Positions 38,481 to 47,972 of a stretch of 64,000 nucleotides of DNA are shown here, in pieces; the stretch's first letter is position 1; each line of letters opens with the position of its first letter. Position numbers and translations under genes: made by a program. This stretch comes from Catenovulum maritimum (GTDB lineage Bacteria; Pseudomonadota; Gammaproteobacteria; Enterobacterales; Alteromonadaceae), in the NCBI RefSeq assembly GCF_001050375.1, contig NZ_KQ130492.1, forward strand, positions 69,027-133,026, given 5' to 3'. The notes under the pieces were generated by a model. It worked only from the letters and a program-made list of their open reading frames with translations. It made no database searches and was not told the DNA's origin.

Positions 38481-39286
38481 CACAAGCGCAAAAAAAATTA
38501 GTCACTGAGCACTTTTCTAAGGCCGCTATGAGTTATGACAGTGCGGCGCAATTACAAAAAAATGTATTGGCACATGCATTTAATATCTTAAATCTAGATG
38601 CTAAGTTAACCGAGAGTTCAGATTTAATTGATATGGGATGTGGTACAGGTAACCTACTTAATCATATCGAGCAGCTAAACTCATATACAGGCGTTGATTT
38701 AGCTAAAGGTATGCTTGATGTTGCCCAACTAAAATTTCAAGATAGACAAACGAATGGCGGGTTGGCGAATTTGTCCGCTTATTGGTTGCAGGCTGATGTG
38801 CAAAATACCCAATTAATAGCTGAATCTTATACCCATGTTTTTTCTAGTCTAGTCTGGCAATGGTGCGATTTAGCAGAGGTACTTGCTGAGAGTTATCGTT
38901 TGTTAAAGCCGGGTGGTTCAGTTGTTTTTACCACTTTGCTAGACGGTTCATTATCAGAGCTTACTCAGGCGTATAAAGCGCTTGACGATAGTCAGCATGT
39001 CAATAAATTTGAGCCTTTAGCCCAATTTAAGCAGGCTTTAAACACTCAAACTTGGCAGTCAGTGCAAACTGAATTTAAAACAGAACATACCGAGTATAAA
39101 AATGTTCATGCTTTATTAAGAGAGCTAAAATCTATTGGTGCGAATTCTGTGGTAGATCAAGCTAAACCACAAGCTTTGACTAAAGCAAGGCTCAAATTAT
39201 TAGAATCTGCTTATCCTAAAAAGTCTAATGGTTTAATCAGTGCAAGTTGGCATGTGGCCTATTGCCATTTAGTGAAGCCGATTTAA
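38471..39286 (+). CDS. bioC: Malonyl-[acyl-carrier protein] O-methyltransferase
   Basis: BioC methylates malonyl-ACP so that the fatty-acid machinery can build pimeloyl-ACP. The 271-residue protein starts with the BioC-type VTEHFSKAAMSYDSAAQLQK and has the SAM-binding motif I, LIDMGCGTGNLLNHI. Motif LLKPGGSVVFTTLLDGSLSEL and the C-terminal helix-rich methyltransferase region follow. The start is inside the bioF end. No bioH esterase is visible in the window; it may be elsewhere. Confidence 0.94.
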   Translation: MQLAQAQKKLVTEHFSKAAMSYDSAAQLQKNVLAHAFNILNLDAKLTESSDLIDMGCGTGNLLNHIEQLNSYTGVDLAKGMLDVAQLKFQDRQTNGGLANLSAYWLQADVQNTQLIAESYTHVFSSLVWQWCDLAEVLAESYRLLKPGGSVVFTTLLDGSLSELTQAYKALDDSQHVNKFEPLAQFKQALNTQTWQSVQTEFKTEHTEYKNVHALLRELKSIGANSVVDQAKPQALTKARLKLLESAYPKKSNGLISASWHVAYCHLVKPI

Positions 39287-39339
39287 ACCTATTCAAAAAT
39301 AGCTCAGAATAAAGCTTATCCTTTTTTTACTGCATTTTA

Positions 39340-40221
39340 TTATTTGAAATCTGCTGGGATAAACCAAGCATCTGGGTTTTTATAATTTGTATCTTGAGTC
39401 AGTAAAGGATTCTCTATGTTTAGGTATAGGTTCGTTTTATCATTGATTAAAGGGAACACATGAGCGGTTAAACCATGCCTTTTCATCAGTGCTTCAATTG
39501 CGCCTTCTTTAGCTAATTGCTGCATACCCGCTTCTATCCATAGCGCAAGATCTTCATTTTCTTTACGGGTGAAAAAATAGACAGCAAAAGGGTAGTGCAA
39601 TAAGATCCTATGATAAGCGATGAGATCTGGGTATAGATTTTTTCTCACCTCAACTTCTTTTTCTAAATCATGATAGCCTCTGGGGAAATAGTCGCAGCGG
39701 TTAGCATTTAACATGCTAAATAAATTTTCATAAGTCGAAGTGGTAATAACAGGCAAACCAGCTTGTTTTAAGATCAAAGTATCTGGCCAATGACTGCCTT
39801 GGCAAGCTGTTAAAGATTTTAGCTGAGCTAGATTTTTGATTTGGTCAAATTTAGCGATTGATTGTTTTTTAATGATAAATTTACGATAACCTATTAAGCC
39901 TTTAGTTGTTGGCACTTTAATCGCACGTAAATCTCTTTCATCAATAATTGATGTGCCTAACCAATAAACATCGATTAAATTCCCTCTAAATAATTCTTGT
40001 CTTGCTCTGCCTTGCGACATTTCCGCTACTGAATTTAGTGTTGGGATAGCTCTGCCATTAGCGGCTTTGTTAAGCGCTAATAATAACAATTGCTTGTGGT
40101 AATCTTGAGATAAGTCTAAGTCTGATCTTGCTTTGGGAATATTCAGAATAGGACTGATCTCTGCCATACTTTTCAAACTAGTCAGTAAGATAAAAGCTAA
40201 GAAATAAAGTTTAAAGGCCAT
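39340..40221 (-). CDS. Periplasmic solute-binding protein-like (SBP_bac_3 type), orphan
   Basis: The 293-residue protein has a signal peptide (to about residue 20, SMA-EIS). It has the two-lobe layout of family-3 solute-binding proteins: a RGNLIDVYWLGTSIIDERDL segment in lobe 1, the KSLTACQGSHWPDTLILKQA hinge-like region, and NRCDYFPRGYHDLEKEVEVR with the typical 'ANRCDYFPR' pattern. No permease or ATPase gene is adjacent, so it is probably not part of an ABC importer here. Such orphan proteins may act in sensing. The ligand is unknown. It separates bioC from bioD on the opposite strand. Confidence 0.72.
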   Translation of the reverse strand: MAFKLYFLAFILLTSLKSMAEISPILNIPKARSDLDLSQDYHKQLLLLALNKAANGRAIPTLNSVAEMSQGRARQELFRGNLIDVYWLGTSIIDERDLRAIKVPTTKGLIGYRKFIIKKQSIAKFDQIKNLAQLKSLTACQGSHWPDTLILKQAGLPVITTSTYENLFSMLNANRCDYFPRGYHDLEKEVEVRKNLYPDLIAYHRILLHYPFAVYFFTRKENEDLALWIEAGMQQLAKEGAIEALMKRHGLTAHVFPLINDKTNLYLNIENPLLTQDTNYKNPDAWFIPADFK

Positions 40222-40429
40222 TTATATCTATAATTTTGTTTGGTATCAGTTAAATATAGCTTGGAAATCTCGATTTAGCGTGAGTATCTTTTGTTATTTT
40301 AATGTATTACAAATTACGGTTTTATGGTACAAAACAACTAAGTTGTAACTTAATTGTGAAATATTTAACTTTAATCTGTCATAAATTGGCTTTTATAACA
40401 GGTTTAATGAGTAATAAAAGAAGAATAAT

Positions 40430-40684
40430 ATGGATAACTCTCAATCTTACTGGCGCGAAAATCTTCGCCTTATCTTCATTTCACTGACAATATGGTTTGT
40501 TGTTTCATTTGGTTTTGGCATATTGTTGGTTGAACCGCTTAACGAGATTCGACTTGGTGGATATAAGCTCGGCTTTTGGTTTGCGCAGCAGGGCTCAATA
40601 TATACCTTTGTCGGCTTGATATTTTGGTATTCACATAAGATGAATCAGCTTGATAAAAAATACAAAGTTGAGGAGGAAAGCTAA
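40430..40684 (+). CDS. DUF4212 family small subunit of Na+/solute symporter
   Basis: The 84-residue membrane protein has two hydrophobic segments (about 13-34 and 47-65) and the family's opening YWRENLRLIFISLTIWFVVS, followed by the GYKLGFWFAQQGSIYTFVGL segment. DUF4212 proteins are encoded directly before VC_2705-type sodium:solute symporters and are thought to form a complex with them. Here only one base separates its stop from the symporter's ATG, so the two are surely co-translated. Confidence 0.9.
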   Translation: MDNSQSYWRENLRLIFISLTIWFVVSFGFGILLVEPLNEIRLGGYKLGFWFAQQGSIYTFVGLIFWYSHKMNQLDKKYKVEEES

Positions 40685-40685
40685 A

Positions 40686-42422
40686 ATGGATGATTTAAAA
40701 CTCTACACTTATATTGCTGTTTTTGGTTCCTTTGCTTTGTATTTTGCTATTGCTTGGTGGGCAAGAGCGGGTTCGACTAGTGATTTTTATGTTGCAGGGG
40801 GTGGCGTTACCCCAATGCAAAACGGTATGGCAATTGGTGCTGATTGGATGAGTGCTGCCTCGTTTATTTCTATGGCAGGCTTAATTGCCTTTTTAGGTTA
40901 TGGCGGCTCAGTGTTTTTAATGGGCTGGACAGGTGGTTATGTTTTACTCGCCATGTTGCTAGCGCCGTATATGAGAAAGCACGGAAAATTTACGGTACCC
41001 GAATTTATCTCAGATCGTTACTACTCAAAAACAGCAAGAATCGTAGCCGTTGTGTGTTTAATTATTGCTTCATTAACTTACATCATAGGTCAAATGAAAG
41101 GTGTAGGTGTCGCATTTTCTAGATTTCTCGAAGTGGATTATGGTTTAGGTCTAGGGATAGGAATGCTCGTTGTATGGGTTTATGCCGTTTTAGGTGGGAT
41201 GAAAGGCATAACTTATACTCAGATTGCTCAGTATTGTGTATTAATTTTTGCTTACACAGTACCTGCTATTTTCATCTCTTTGCAATTAACTGGTAACCCA
41301 ATCCCACAGCTAGGTTTAGGTAGTACATTAGCTGATGGCAGCGGAACATATTTACTGGATAAGTTAGATTTAGTCGTGACAGATTTAGGCTTTAAAGAAT
41401 ACACCACGGATAATATGGGCAGCTCTCTTAATATGTTTGCTTACACATTATCTCTAATGATAGGCACAGCCGGTTTACCTCACGTTATTATGCGATTTTT
41501 TACGGTACCCAGTGTTAAAGCTGCAAGATCTTCTGCTGGCTACGCTCTAGTTTTTATTGCATTACTATATACAGTTGCTCCAGCGGTTGGTGCTATGGCT
41601 AGGTTAAATTTGATTGATACATTACAACCAGAGCCGGGCCAACATTTAGAATATGAACAAAGACCACAATGGTTTAAAGATTGGGAAAAAACCGGACTGC
41701 TAGAATTTGAAGACAAAAATTCAGATGGAAAAATCCAGTACGTCGCAGATGAAACAACTAACGAAATGGTGAAAGTTGATCGTGACATTATGGTACTGGC
41801 AAACCCTGCAATCGCTAATTTACCTAATTGGGTAATTGCTTTAGTTGCCGCAGGTGGTCTTGCCGCTGCGCTTTCAACTGCGGCTGGACTGCTATTGGCA
41901 ATTTCCTCTTCTGTCTCTCATGATTTAATGAAAGGGGTGTTAACCCCTAATTTATCCGAAAAGAATGAGTTACTTGCAGGCCGAATCGTAATGACGCTGG
42001 CGATTTTAGTCTCTGGTTATTTAGGGCTTAATCCGCCTGGCTTTGCTGCTGGGACTGTCGCATTGGCTTTTGGTTTGGCCGCGTCGAGTATTTTCCCTGC
42101 TTTAATGATGGGCATTTTTGTTAAAAAGATGAGCGGCACAGCTGCAGTTAGTGGCATGATAGCTGGCATTGGTGTAACTATGCTTTATGTTTTTCAGCAT
42201 AAGGGCATTATGTTTATTCCTGGAACTAGCTTTTTAGGTCCATTAGAAGAAAATTGGTTTTTAGGTATATCACCCAATGCATTTGGAGCGGTAGGCGCAA
42301 TTGTTAACTTTACCGTGGCTTTTGTTGTTTGCCAGTTTACAGGTCCAGCTCCAAAAGAGATTCAAGATTTAGTCGATAATTTTAGAATCCCTAGTGGCGC
42401 GGGTGCTGCGCATGAGCATTAA
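40686..42422 (+). CDS. Sodium:solute symporter, VC_2705 type (ActP-like SSS family)
   Basis: The 578-residue inner-membrane symporter starts at ATG 40686 (AGGAAAG upstream, inside the preceding gene); a longer frame from 40650 is not needed. It has about 13 hydrophobic segments, with SSS-family landmarks TSDFYVAGGGVTPMQNGMA, WMSAASFISMAGLIAFLGYG, TLSLMIGTAGLPHVIMRFFT and GLAAALSTAAGLLLAISSSV. Its periplasmic/loop insert (about residues 325-375) contains EDKNSDGKIQY, which looks like an EF-hand-type Ca2+ loop. Substrates in this subfamily are thought to be short organic acids such as acetate, but not proven for this gene. No acs gene is adjacent. Confidence 0.9.
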   Translation: MDDLKLYTYIAVFGSFALYFAIAWWARAGSTSDFYVAGGGVTPMQNGMAIGADWMSAASFISMAGLIAFLGYGGSVFLMGWTGGYVLLAMLLAPYMRKHGKFTVPEFISDRYYSKTARIVAVVCLIIASLTYIIGQMKGVGVAFSRFLEVDYGLGLGIGMLVVWVYAVLGGMKGITYTQIAQYCVLIFAYTVPAIFISLQLTGNPIPQLGLGSTLADGSGTYLLDKLDLVVTDLGFKEYTTDNMGSSLNMFAYTLSLMIGTAGLPHVIMRFFTVPSVKAARSSAGYALVFIALLYTVAPAVGAMARLNLIDTLQPEPGQHLEYEQRPQWFKDWEKTGLLEFEDKNSDGKIQYVADETTNEMVKVDRDIMVLANPAIANLPNWVIALVAAGGLAAALSTAAGLLLAISSSVSHDLMKGVLTPNLSEKNELLAGRIVMTLAILVSGYLGLNPPGFAAGTVALAFGLAASSIFPALMMGIFVKKMSGTAAVSGMIAGIGVTMLYVFQHKGIMFIPGTSFLGPLEENWFLGISPNAFGAVGAIVNFTVAFVVCQFTGPAPKEIQDLVDNFRIPSGAGAAHEH

Positions 42423-42458
42423 AACAACTTAGATACACAGGTTTATCTGGCATACTTT

Positions 42459-42488
42459 AATAAAGCAGCCAATCAGGGCTGCTTTATT
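42459..42488 (+). terminator. Terminator of the symporter operon
   Basis: A 12-bp perfect stem (AATAAAGCAGCC at 42459-42470 with its complement 42477-42488) and a 6-base loop lie 36 bp after the symporter stop. The A/T-rich outer stem supplies the T-tract. Confidence 0.8.
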
Positions 42489-42595
42489 GCATTCACTTTG
42501 GCTGTCATATATTTTTATCTGTATTTTTGAGCGTAAGCCTCAACAGATAAGCTAATCAATGGCATAATAATTCTATTTAGTTGAATCTATTTGCT

Positions 42596-43282
42596 ATGAA
42601 CAAAAACCTATTTATTACAGCTACAGATACTGATGTAGGGAAAACACTGATTGCATCAAGTCTCATTAAAGGGATTAAAAGCGAAACCACCTTAGGTTAT
42701 AAGCCTATAGCAGCGGGTTGTGAATTAAAAAATGGAAAATTAATTAACCAAGATGCGCTGAGTTTATTAGCAGCCGGCGATATAAAGCTGGATTATGATC
42801 TTGTTAATCCATATGCGTTAAAACCACCTATAGCACCTCATATTGCAGCAGAACAAGTTAACTTACAAATACAACATAATGAACTGACCGCAGGCTTAGT
42901 GAAAATCCACCAACAAGCAGAGGCTTTAGTTGTGGTGGAAGGGGCAGGCGGTTGGATGCTACCGACCAGTATGAATACATTTTTGTCTGATTGGGTAAGC
43001 GAACACCAAATGCCAGTCATTTTAGTGGTTGGAATGAAATTAGGCTGCTTAAATCATGCTTTGTTAACGGCTCAGGCTATCCAACAATCAAATGCAAAAT
43101 TGGTCGGTTGGATTGCGAACTGTGTAGATGACAACATGTTACAACAGCAAGCCAATATTGATTCGCTGCATAAACTCATGCCAGTGCCTTGCTTCGGGGT
43201 TGTCCCTTATTTAGCCGAAGGACAGTCAGCGGCGGAATATCTTGATTTTGAGCAAATAGAAAAAATGCTAATTAATTGTTAA
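42596..43282 (+). CDS. bioD: Dethiobiotin synthetase
   Basis: BioD closes the ureido ring of dethiobiotin with CO2 and ATP. From ATG 42596 it is 228 residues; the frame opens at a TTG 15 bases upstream, which is less likely. The P-loop FITATDTDVGKT near residue 5, the LGYKPIAAGC segment near residue 34, the KPPIAPHIAA motif near residue 80 and VVEGAGGWMLPTS near residue 110 identify it. It is 3.3 kb from bioC instead of directly after it, with its own promoter region. Confidence 0.96.
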   Translation: MNKNLFITATDTDVGKTLIASSLIKGIKSETTLGYKPIAAGCELKNGKLINQDALSLLAAGDIKLDYDLVNPYALKPPIAPHIAAEQVNLQIQHNELTAGLVKIHQQAEALVVVEGAGGWMLPTSMNTFLSDWVSEHQMPVILVVGMKLGCLNHALLTAQAIQQSNAKLVGWIANCVDDNMLQQQANIDSLHKLMPVPCFGVVPYLAEGQSAAEYLDFEQIEKMLINC

Positions 43283-43356
43283 TTAATCAATAGCTGTCAA
43301 AATATTTTAACTAAATTGAACTAATCTCAACGCAGGGATTAGAAGTTTTATCTGAT

Positions 43357-43391
43357 TCAGCCAATATCGCTTGCGAAGCGATATTGGCTGA
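43357..43391. repeat. Perfect 16-bp hairpin between bioD and pgm
   Basis: TCAGCCAATATCGCTT (43357-43372) and its exact complement (43376-43391) enclose a 3-base loop GCG. No T-tract follows directly (GGTATAAAAAACG). It may be the bioD terminator or a regulatory structure in the pgm leader. Confidence 0.7.
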
Positions 43392-43456
43392 GGTATAAAA
43401 AACGATAACAATTCTAAAACGCTTATCTTTACCAAATCGATATTAAGGAAATTTGC

Positions 43457-45100
43457 ATGGCATTGCACGAAAGAGCAGGGCAACCAACTCAAAAACAAGA
43501 CCTAATCAACATTCCTCATTTAGTCAGCCAGTATTATGTAAATGCACCAACGCCAGCTCAACCAGTGAGCTTTGGTACGTCTGGTCATCGTGGTACTTCT
43601 ATTAATTCAACTTTTACTGAATCGCACATAGCTGCTATTTGTCAGGCGTTAGTTGAATATAGAACTGAAAAAGAGATAACAGGCCCATTATATATAGGTA
43701 TGGACACCCATGCTTTGTCTGAATGTGCTTTTACAACTGCAGTTGAAGTCTTTGTCGCTAATGGCGTTAAAGTCATAGTACAAGCAGGTCGTGGCTATAC
43801 ACCAACACCCGTTATTTCGCATGCAATTTTAACTTATAACCAAGGTAAAACTTCAGGTTTAGCCGATGGTATCGTGATTACGCCAAGTCATAACCCACCG
43901 CAAGATGGCGGCTTTAAATATAATCCGCCAAATGGTGGACCTGCTGATACAGATATCACAAACCGTATTCAAGATCGTGCAAATGAAATTATCAAACAAG
44001 AGTTGTTTGAAGTTGAAAGCATGGATTATACCGAAGCAACGCAAACCGATTTATTTGAAGAATACGATTATATTAAACCTTATGTCGATGATTTAAAAAG
44101 CGTTATCGACATGGAAGCAATTGCTAAAGCTGGCGTAAAAATTGGTGTTGACCCATTAGGTGGTTCTGGTATCGCTTACTGGGATGTGATCGCTGAAACT
44201 TATGGTTTAGATATCACAGTAGTGAATGATTCGGTTGATCCAACTTTCTCATTTATGACGCTAGATAAAGATGGAAAAATCCGCATGGATTGTTCGTCTC
44301 CATATGCAATGGCGGGCTTAATTAAATTAAAAGATCAATTTGATGTTGCTGTGGCGAATGACCCTGATTATGACCGTCATGGCATAGTGACAAAATCTTC
44401 AGGCTTAATGAACCCTAATCATTATTTAGCGGTAGCGATTCAATATTTATATACTCATAGAGCGCAATGGAAATCTAGCCTAGCGGTTGGTAAAACTTTG
44501 GTTTCCTCAAGTATGATTGACCGTGTCGTTAACGCTTTAGGTAAAAATTTATCTGAAGTACCAGTTGGCTTTAAATGGTTTGTTGACGGTTTATATACTG
44601 GCGAATATGGTTTTGGCGGTGAAGAAAGTGCAGGTGCATCTTTTTTACGTAAAGATGGTACAGTTTGGTCGACAGACAAAGACGGTATTATTTTAGCGTT
44701 ATTAGCGGCTGAAATTACGGCGGTAACGGGTAAAGATCCAGGTCAGCATTATCAAGCACTGGTTGAAGAATTTGGTGAGCCTGTTTATAACAGATTAGAT
44801 GCAGTTGCGACAACAGAGCAAAAAAATGTGCTGAAAAATTTATCAGCAGAAGATGTTGAAGCAGAAACTTTAGCAGGTGAGAAAATTCTTGCTAAGCTTA
44901 CCCATGCGCCAGGCAACAATGCGGCTATTGGTGGCTTGAAAGTAGTTACTGAAAACGGTTGGTTTGCAGCTCGCCCTTCAGGCACTGAAGAAATATATAA
45001 AATTTATTGCGAAAGCTTTTTAGGTGCAGAGCACCTTGCAAAAATTGCAGAAGAAGCTCAAGCTATAGTTAACCAAACATTCGCCAAAGCTGGCGTATAA
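43457..45100 (+). CDS. pgm: Phosphoglucomutase (alpha-D-glucose-1,6-bisphosphate dependent)
   Basis: The 547-residue cytoplasmic enzyme interconverts glucose-1-phosphate and glucose-6-phosphate. The phosphoserine loop is [20 protein letters not shown] with Ser144. The metal-binding loop is [13 protein letters not shown], the sugar-specificity loop lies near [16 protein letters not shown], and the phosphate-binding loop is [13 protein letters not shown]. Length equals E. coli Pgm (546). ATG has AAGGAA upstream. Its position just before glgP fits a route from glycogen to glycolysis. Confidence 0.98.
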   Translation: MALHERAGQPTQKQDLINIPHLVSQYYVNAPTPAQPVSFGTSGHRGTSINSTFTESHIAAICQALVEYRTEKEITGPLYIGMDTHALSECAFTTAVEVFVANGVKVIVQAGRGYTPTPVISHAILTYNQGKTSGLADGIVITPSHNPPQDGGFKYNPPNGGPADTDITNRIQDRANEIIKQELFEVESMDYTEATQTDLFEEYDYIKPYVDDLKSVIDMEAIAKAGVKIGVDPLGGSGIAYWDVIAETYGLDITVVNDSVDPTFSFMTLDKDGKIRMDCSSPYAMAGLIKLKDQFDVAVANDPDYDRHGIVTKSSGLMNPNHYLAVAIQYLYTHRAQWKSSLAVGKTLVSSSMIDRVVNALGKNLSEVPVGFKWFVDGLYTGEYGFGGEESAGASFLRKDGTVWSTDKDGIILALLAAEITAVTGKDPGQHYQALVEEFGEPVYNRLDAVATTEQKNVLKNLSAEDVEAETLAGEKILAKLTHAPGNNAAIGGLKVVTENGWFAARPSGTEEIYKIYCESFLGAEHLAKIAEEAQAIVNQTFAKAGV

Positions 45101-45128
45101 CTATATCCGCATTAAATTAATCAAACAG

Positions 45129-45163
45129 CCAAGGTAGTTCGCTACCTTGGTGTTCATTTTTAT
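45129..45163 (+). terminator. Terminator after pgm
   Basis: A 9-bp stem CCAAGGTAG/CTACCTTGG (45129-45137, 45142-45150) with a TTCG tetraloop is followed by a T-rich run to about 45163. It separates pgm from glgP, which therefore probably has its own promoter. Confidence 0.88.
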
Positions 45164-45264
45164 TCAACAAAGATAAGTGGTATATGGCGCAAGTAGTGCT
45201 TGCTGGTTTAGCAAAGCGCGTTATTGTTTAGTTAGTAGTAATAATTGAGATAAAGGGATACCTA

Positions 45265-47790
45265 ATGGCAACTTCTACTCGTAAAAGTAAGGCAAAATCT
45301 CCAGCTACAAAAAAACCTTCCGCAGCAACTGAAGTAAAAAGTAACCTAGATGTGACAGTTGATGAATTTCAACAATCTATCGTTCGGCATTTACACGTAT
45401 CACTCGGTACAGACGAAAATAAAGCAAATTCAAAAGCTTGGTGGACAGCAACCTGCGCTGCTGTCAATGAACTGGTATTTGAACGCGCAACCCAAACACA
45501 GAAAACCCACTACAAAAAAGATACACGTGCGGTTCACTATCTTTCTCTTGAATTTTTAATGGGACGCTTGTTAAAAAATAATTTAACCAATGTTGGTCTA
45601 ACTGAAATCGCACAACAGGCACTTGATAAATTAGGTTTAGATTTTCATAAAATTTGCGAAGAAGAGCCAGATTTAGCTTTAGGTAATGGTGGTTTAGGCC
45701 GCTTAGCAGCGTGTTATGTAGACTCGTTAGCCACACTTGATTTTCCTGCTATTGGTTATGGTATTCATTACGAGCATGGATTATTTACCCAAGCATTTTT
45801 AGAAGGACGTCAGGTTGAAAGACCAGATAGTTGGCGAGAATACGGTAACCCTTGGGAAATCTGCCGACCAGAGTCAGTGCAAGAAATTCCGTTATATGGT
45901 TATGTTGAAACTAAATATGATGATAAGGGACAGATCCATAAAGAGTGGCATCCAGGACGTATCATAAAAGGGGTACCTTGGGATATTCCGGTTGTTGGCT
46001 ATGGCGCTAAAACCGTTAATATTTTACGTTTATGGGAAAGTCGTGCATCAGACTTTTTCAACTGGGATGTTTTCAATGCGGGTGGTTATTTAGATGCTCA
46101 AGTTGAAAACGTGCAGGCAGAGACAATTTCAAAAGTTTTATATCCGAATGACAATACAGATGCTGGTAAAGAGCTTAGATTAATCCAACAATACTTTTTC
46201 TGTGCTTGTTCGATTAAAGATATTGTACGTCGTTACAAACGCGCACACGGGGATGATTGGAGCAAATTTGCTGAGCAAGTTGTGATGCAATTAAATGATA
46301 CACATCCAGCCATTGCGATTCCAGAAATGATGCGAATTTTAGTCGACAGAGCTGAACTCAAATGGGATCAAGCTTGGACAATTTGCCAAAAGGTTTTCGC
46401 TTATACAAACCATACTTTGTTACCAGAAGCTTTAGAGAAGTGGTCGGTTCGCTTATTTGAAAAAGTATTGCCAAGACACTTAGAGATTATTTACGAAATC
46501 AATAGTCGCTTCTTAGAAGATGTGGTTGAAGTTGCTTTCCCAGGAGATGATAGTGTTAAGCGTAAATTATCCATCATCGAAGAAGGCCATGAAAAAATGG
46601 TTCGTATGGGTAATTTATCCGTTATCGGTAGTTTCAAAGTAAATGGTGTGGCTGAAATCCATTCTAAACTGGTAAAGAAAGACTTATTCCCTGAATTTAA
46701 TAGCTTATGGCCAGATAAATTTACCAATGTAACGAATGGGGTTACGCCAAGACGTTGGTTGAAATCTTGTAACCCTAAATTATCTAATCTGATATCTGAA
46801 CATGTGGATGCAGATTGGCCAGTTCACTTAAACAAGCTATCCAAGTTGGCTGATTTAGCGACTGACAGCAAGTTCCAAAAAGCTTATATGCAAATTAAGC
46901 TTGAGAATAAAATCGAGCTAGCCAAAGTGATTAAAGAGCTGACAGGGGTCGAAGTTGATCCGACTGCGCTATTCGATATTCAGATTAAACGATTGCATGA
47001 GTATAAGCGTCAGCAATTAAATTTAATACACATTATGGCTTTATACCGACGCTTATTACAAAACCCAGATTACGATATGCCAAAGCGCGTGTTTATTTTT
47101 GGAGCGAAAGCGGCGCCGGGATATTACATGGCAAAAGAAATTATCTATGCGATTAATAAAGTCGCAGATAAGGTCAATAATGACGAGCGAATTAAAGATA
47201 AGCTGAAAATTGTTTTCTTACCTAACTATAGAGTGTCGTTAGCAGAGAAAATGATCCCAGCTGCTGACGTATCAGAACAAATATCTTTAGCGGGTAAAGA
47301 GGCATCGGGTACTGGTAACATGAAGCTAGCCTTAAATGGCGCTGTTACTATAGGCACCTTAGATGGTGCAAACATTGAGATAGCCGAAGAAGCCGGTGAA
47401 GACAATGTGGTTATCTTTGGTTTAACCGTCGATGAAGTGAAAGAGTTAAAATCAGCAGGCTACAATCCTTGGGATTATTATTACGCTAATAATGAAATCA
47501 AAGCTGTACTTGATTGGTTTGATTGCGATTACTTTACGCCTGGAAAACCAGGTGAGTTAGCTGAAATTAAGCGTAGTTTACTTGATTATGGCGATACTTA
47601 TCTATCATTAGCTGATTTTGCGAGCTATTCAGAAGCGCATAAGAAAATAGACAAATTATTCCAAGATGAAAAAACTTGGGCGAAAATGGCTATTATGAAT
47701 ACAGCGACTATGGGTAAATTTAACTCGGATCGTTCAATCTTAGATTATGTACAGAACATCTGGAATCTAGATACTTGCGATATTAAATAA
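45265..47790 (+). CDS. glgP: Glycogen/starch/alpha-glucan phosphorylase
   Basis: The 841-residue PLP enzyme releases glucose-1-phosphate from alpha-1,4-glucans. Landmarks are [20 protein letters not shown], the [20 protein letters not shown] block, [19 protein letters not shown] and the PLP-lysine site [20 protein letters not shown] with K687. Length is in the normal range (E. coli GlgP 815), with a lysine/serine-rich N-terminal extension of about 30 residues. Its product is the substrate of the upstream pgm. Glycogen synthesis genes (glgA, glgC, glgB) are not in the window. Confidence 0.97.
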   Translation: MATSTRKSKAKSPATKKPSAATEVKSNLDVTVDEFQQSIVRHLHVSLGTDENKANSKAWWTATCAAVNELVFERATQTQKTHYKKDTRAVHYLSLEFLMGRLLKNNLTNVGLTEIAQQALDKLGLDFHKICEEEPDLALGNGGLGRLAACYVDSLATLDFPAIGYGIHYEHGLFTQAFLEGRQVERPDSWREYGNPWEICRPESVQEIPLYGYVETKYDDKGQIHKEWHPGRIIKGVPWDIPVVGYGAKTVNILRLWESRASDFFNWDVFNAGGYLDAQVENVQAETISKVLYPNDNTDAGKELRLIQQYFFCACSIKDIVRRYKRAHGDDWSKFAEQVVMQLNDTHPAIAIPEMMRILVDRAELKWDQAWTICQKVFAYTNHTLLPEALEKWSVRLFEKVLPRHLEIIYEINSRFLEDVVEVAFPGDDSVKRKLSIIEEGHEKMVRMGNLSVIGSFKVNGVAEIHSKLVKKDLFPEFNSLWPDKFTNVTNGVTPRRWLKSCNPKLSNLISEHVDADWPVHLNKLSKLADLATDSKFQKAYMQIKLENKIELAKVIKELTGVEVDPTALFDIQIKRLHEYKRQQLNLIHIMALYRRLLQNPDYDMPKRVFIFGAKAAPGYYMAKEIIYAINKVADKVNNDERIKDKLKIVFLPNYRVSLAEKMIPAADVSEQISLAGKEASGTGNMKLALNGAVTIGTLDGANIEIAEEAGEDNVVIFGLTVDEVKELKSAGYNPWDYYYANNEIKAVLDWFDCDYFTPGKPGELAEIKRSLLDYGDTYLSLADFASYSEAHKKIDKLFQDEKTWAKMAIMNTATMGKFNSDRSILDYVQNIWNLDTCDIK

Positions 47791-47851
47791 GTGTTAACTG
47801 ACTTATTGACTGGGTGACCGAGAAAGCAAGAAAATAGCCGAGAAAAACAAC

Positions 47852-47892
47852 AGCCACTCTCACTTTTTAAGTAGTGCAGAGTGGCTTTTTTA
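47852..47892 (+). terminator. Terminator of glgP
   Basis: A 9-bp perfect stem AGCCACTCT/AGAGTGGCT (47852-47860, 47878-47886), with an inner CACT/AGTG pairing, is followed by TTTTTT. Confidence 0.88.
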
Positions 47893-47972
47893 TATGCGCA
47901 GCTTGGATGTAGCAGAGCTATTTTTGTGGCAGCACTAGACTAATTCAACTCGTAGTTTTTATTAAAACCGGC

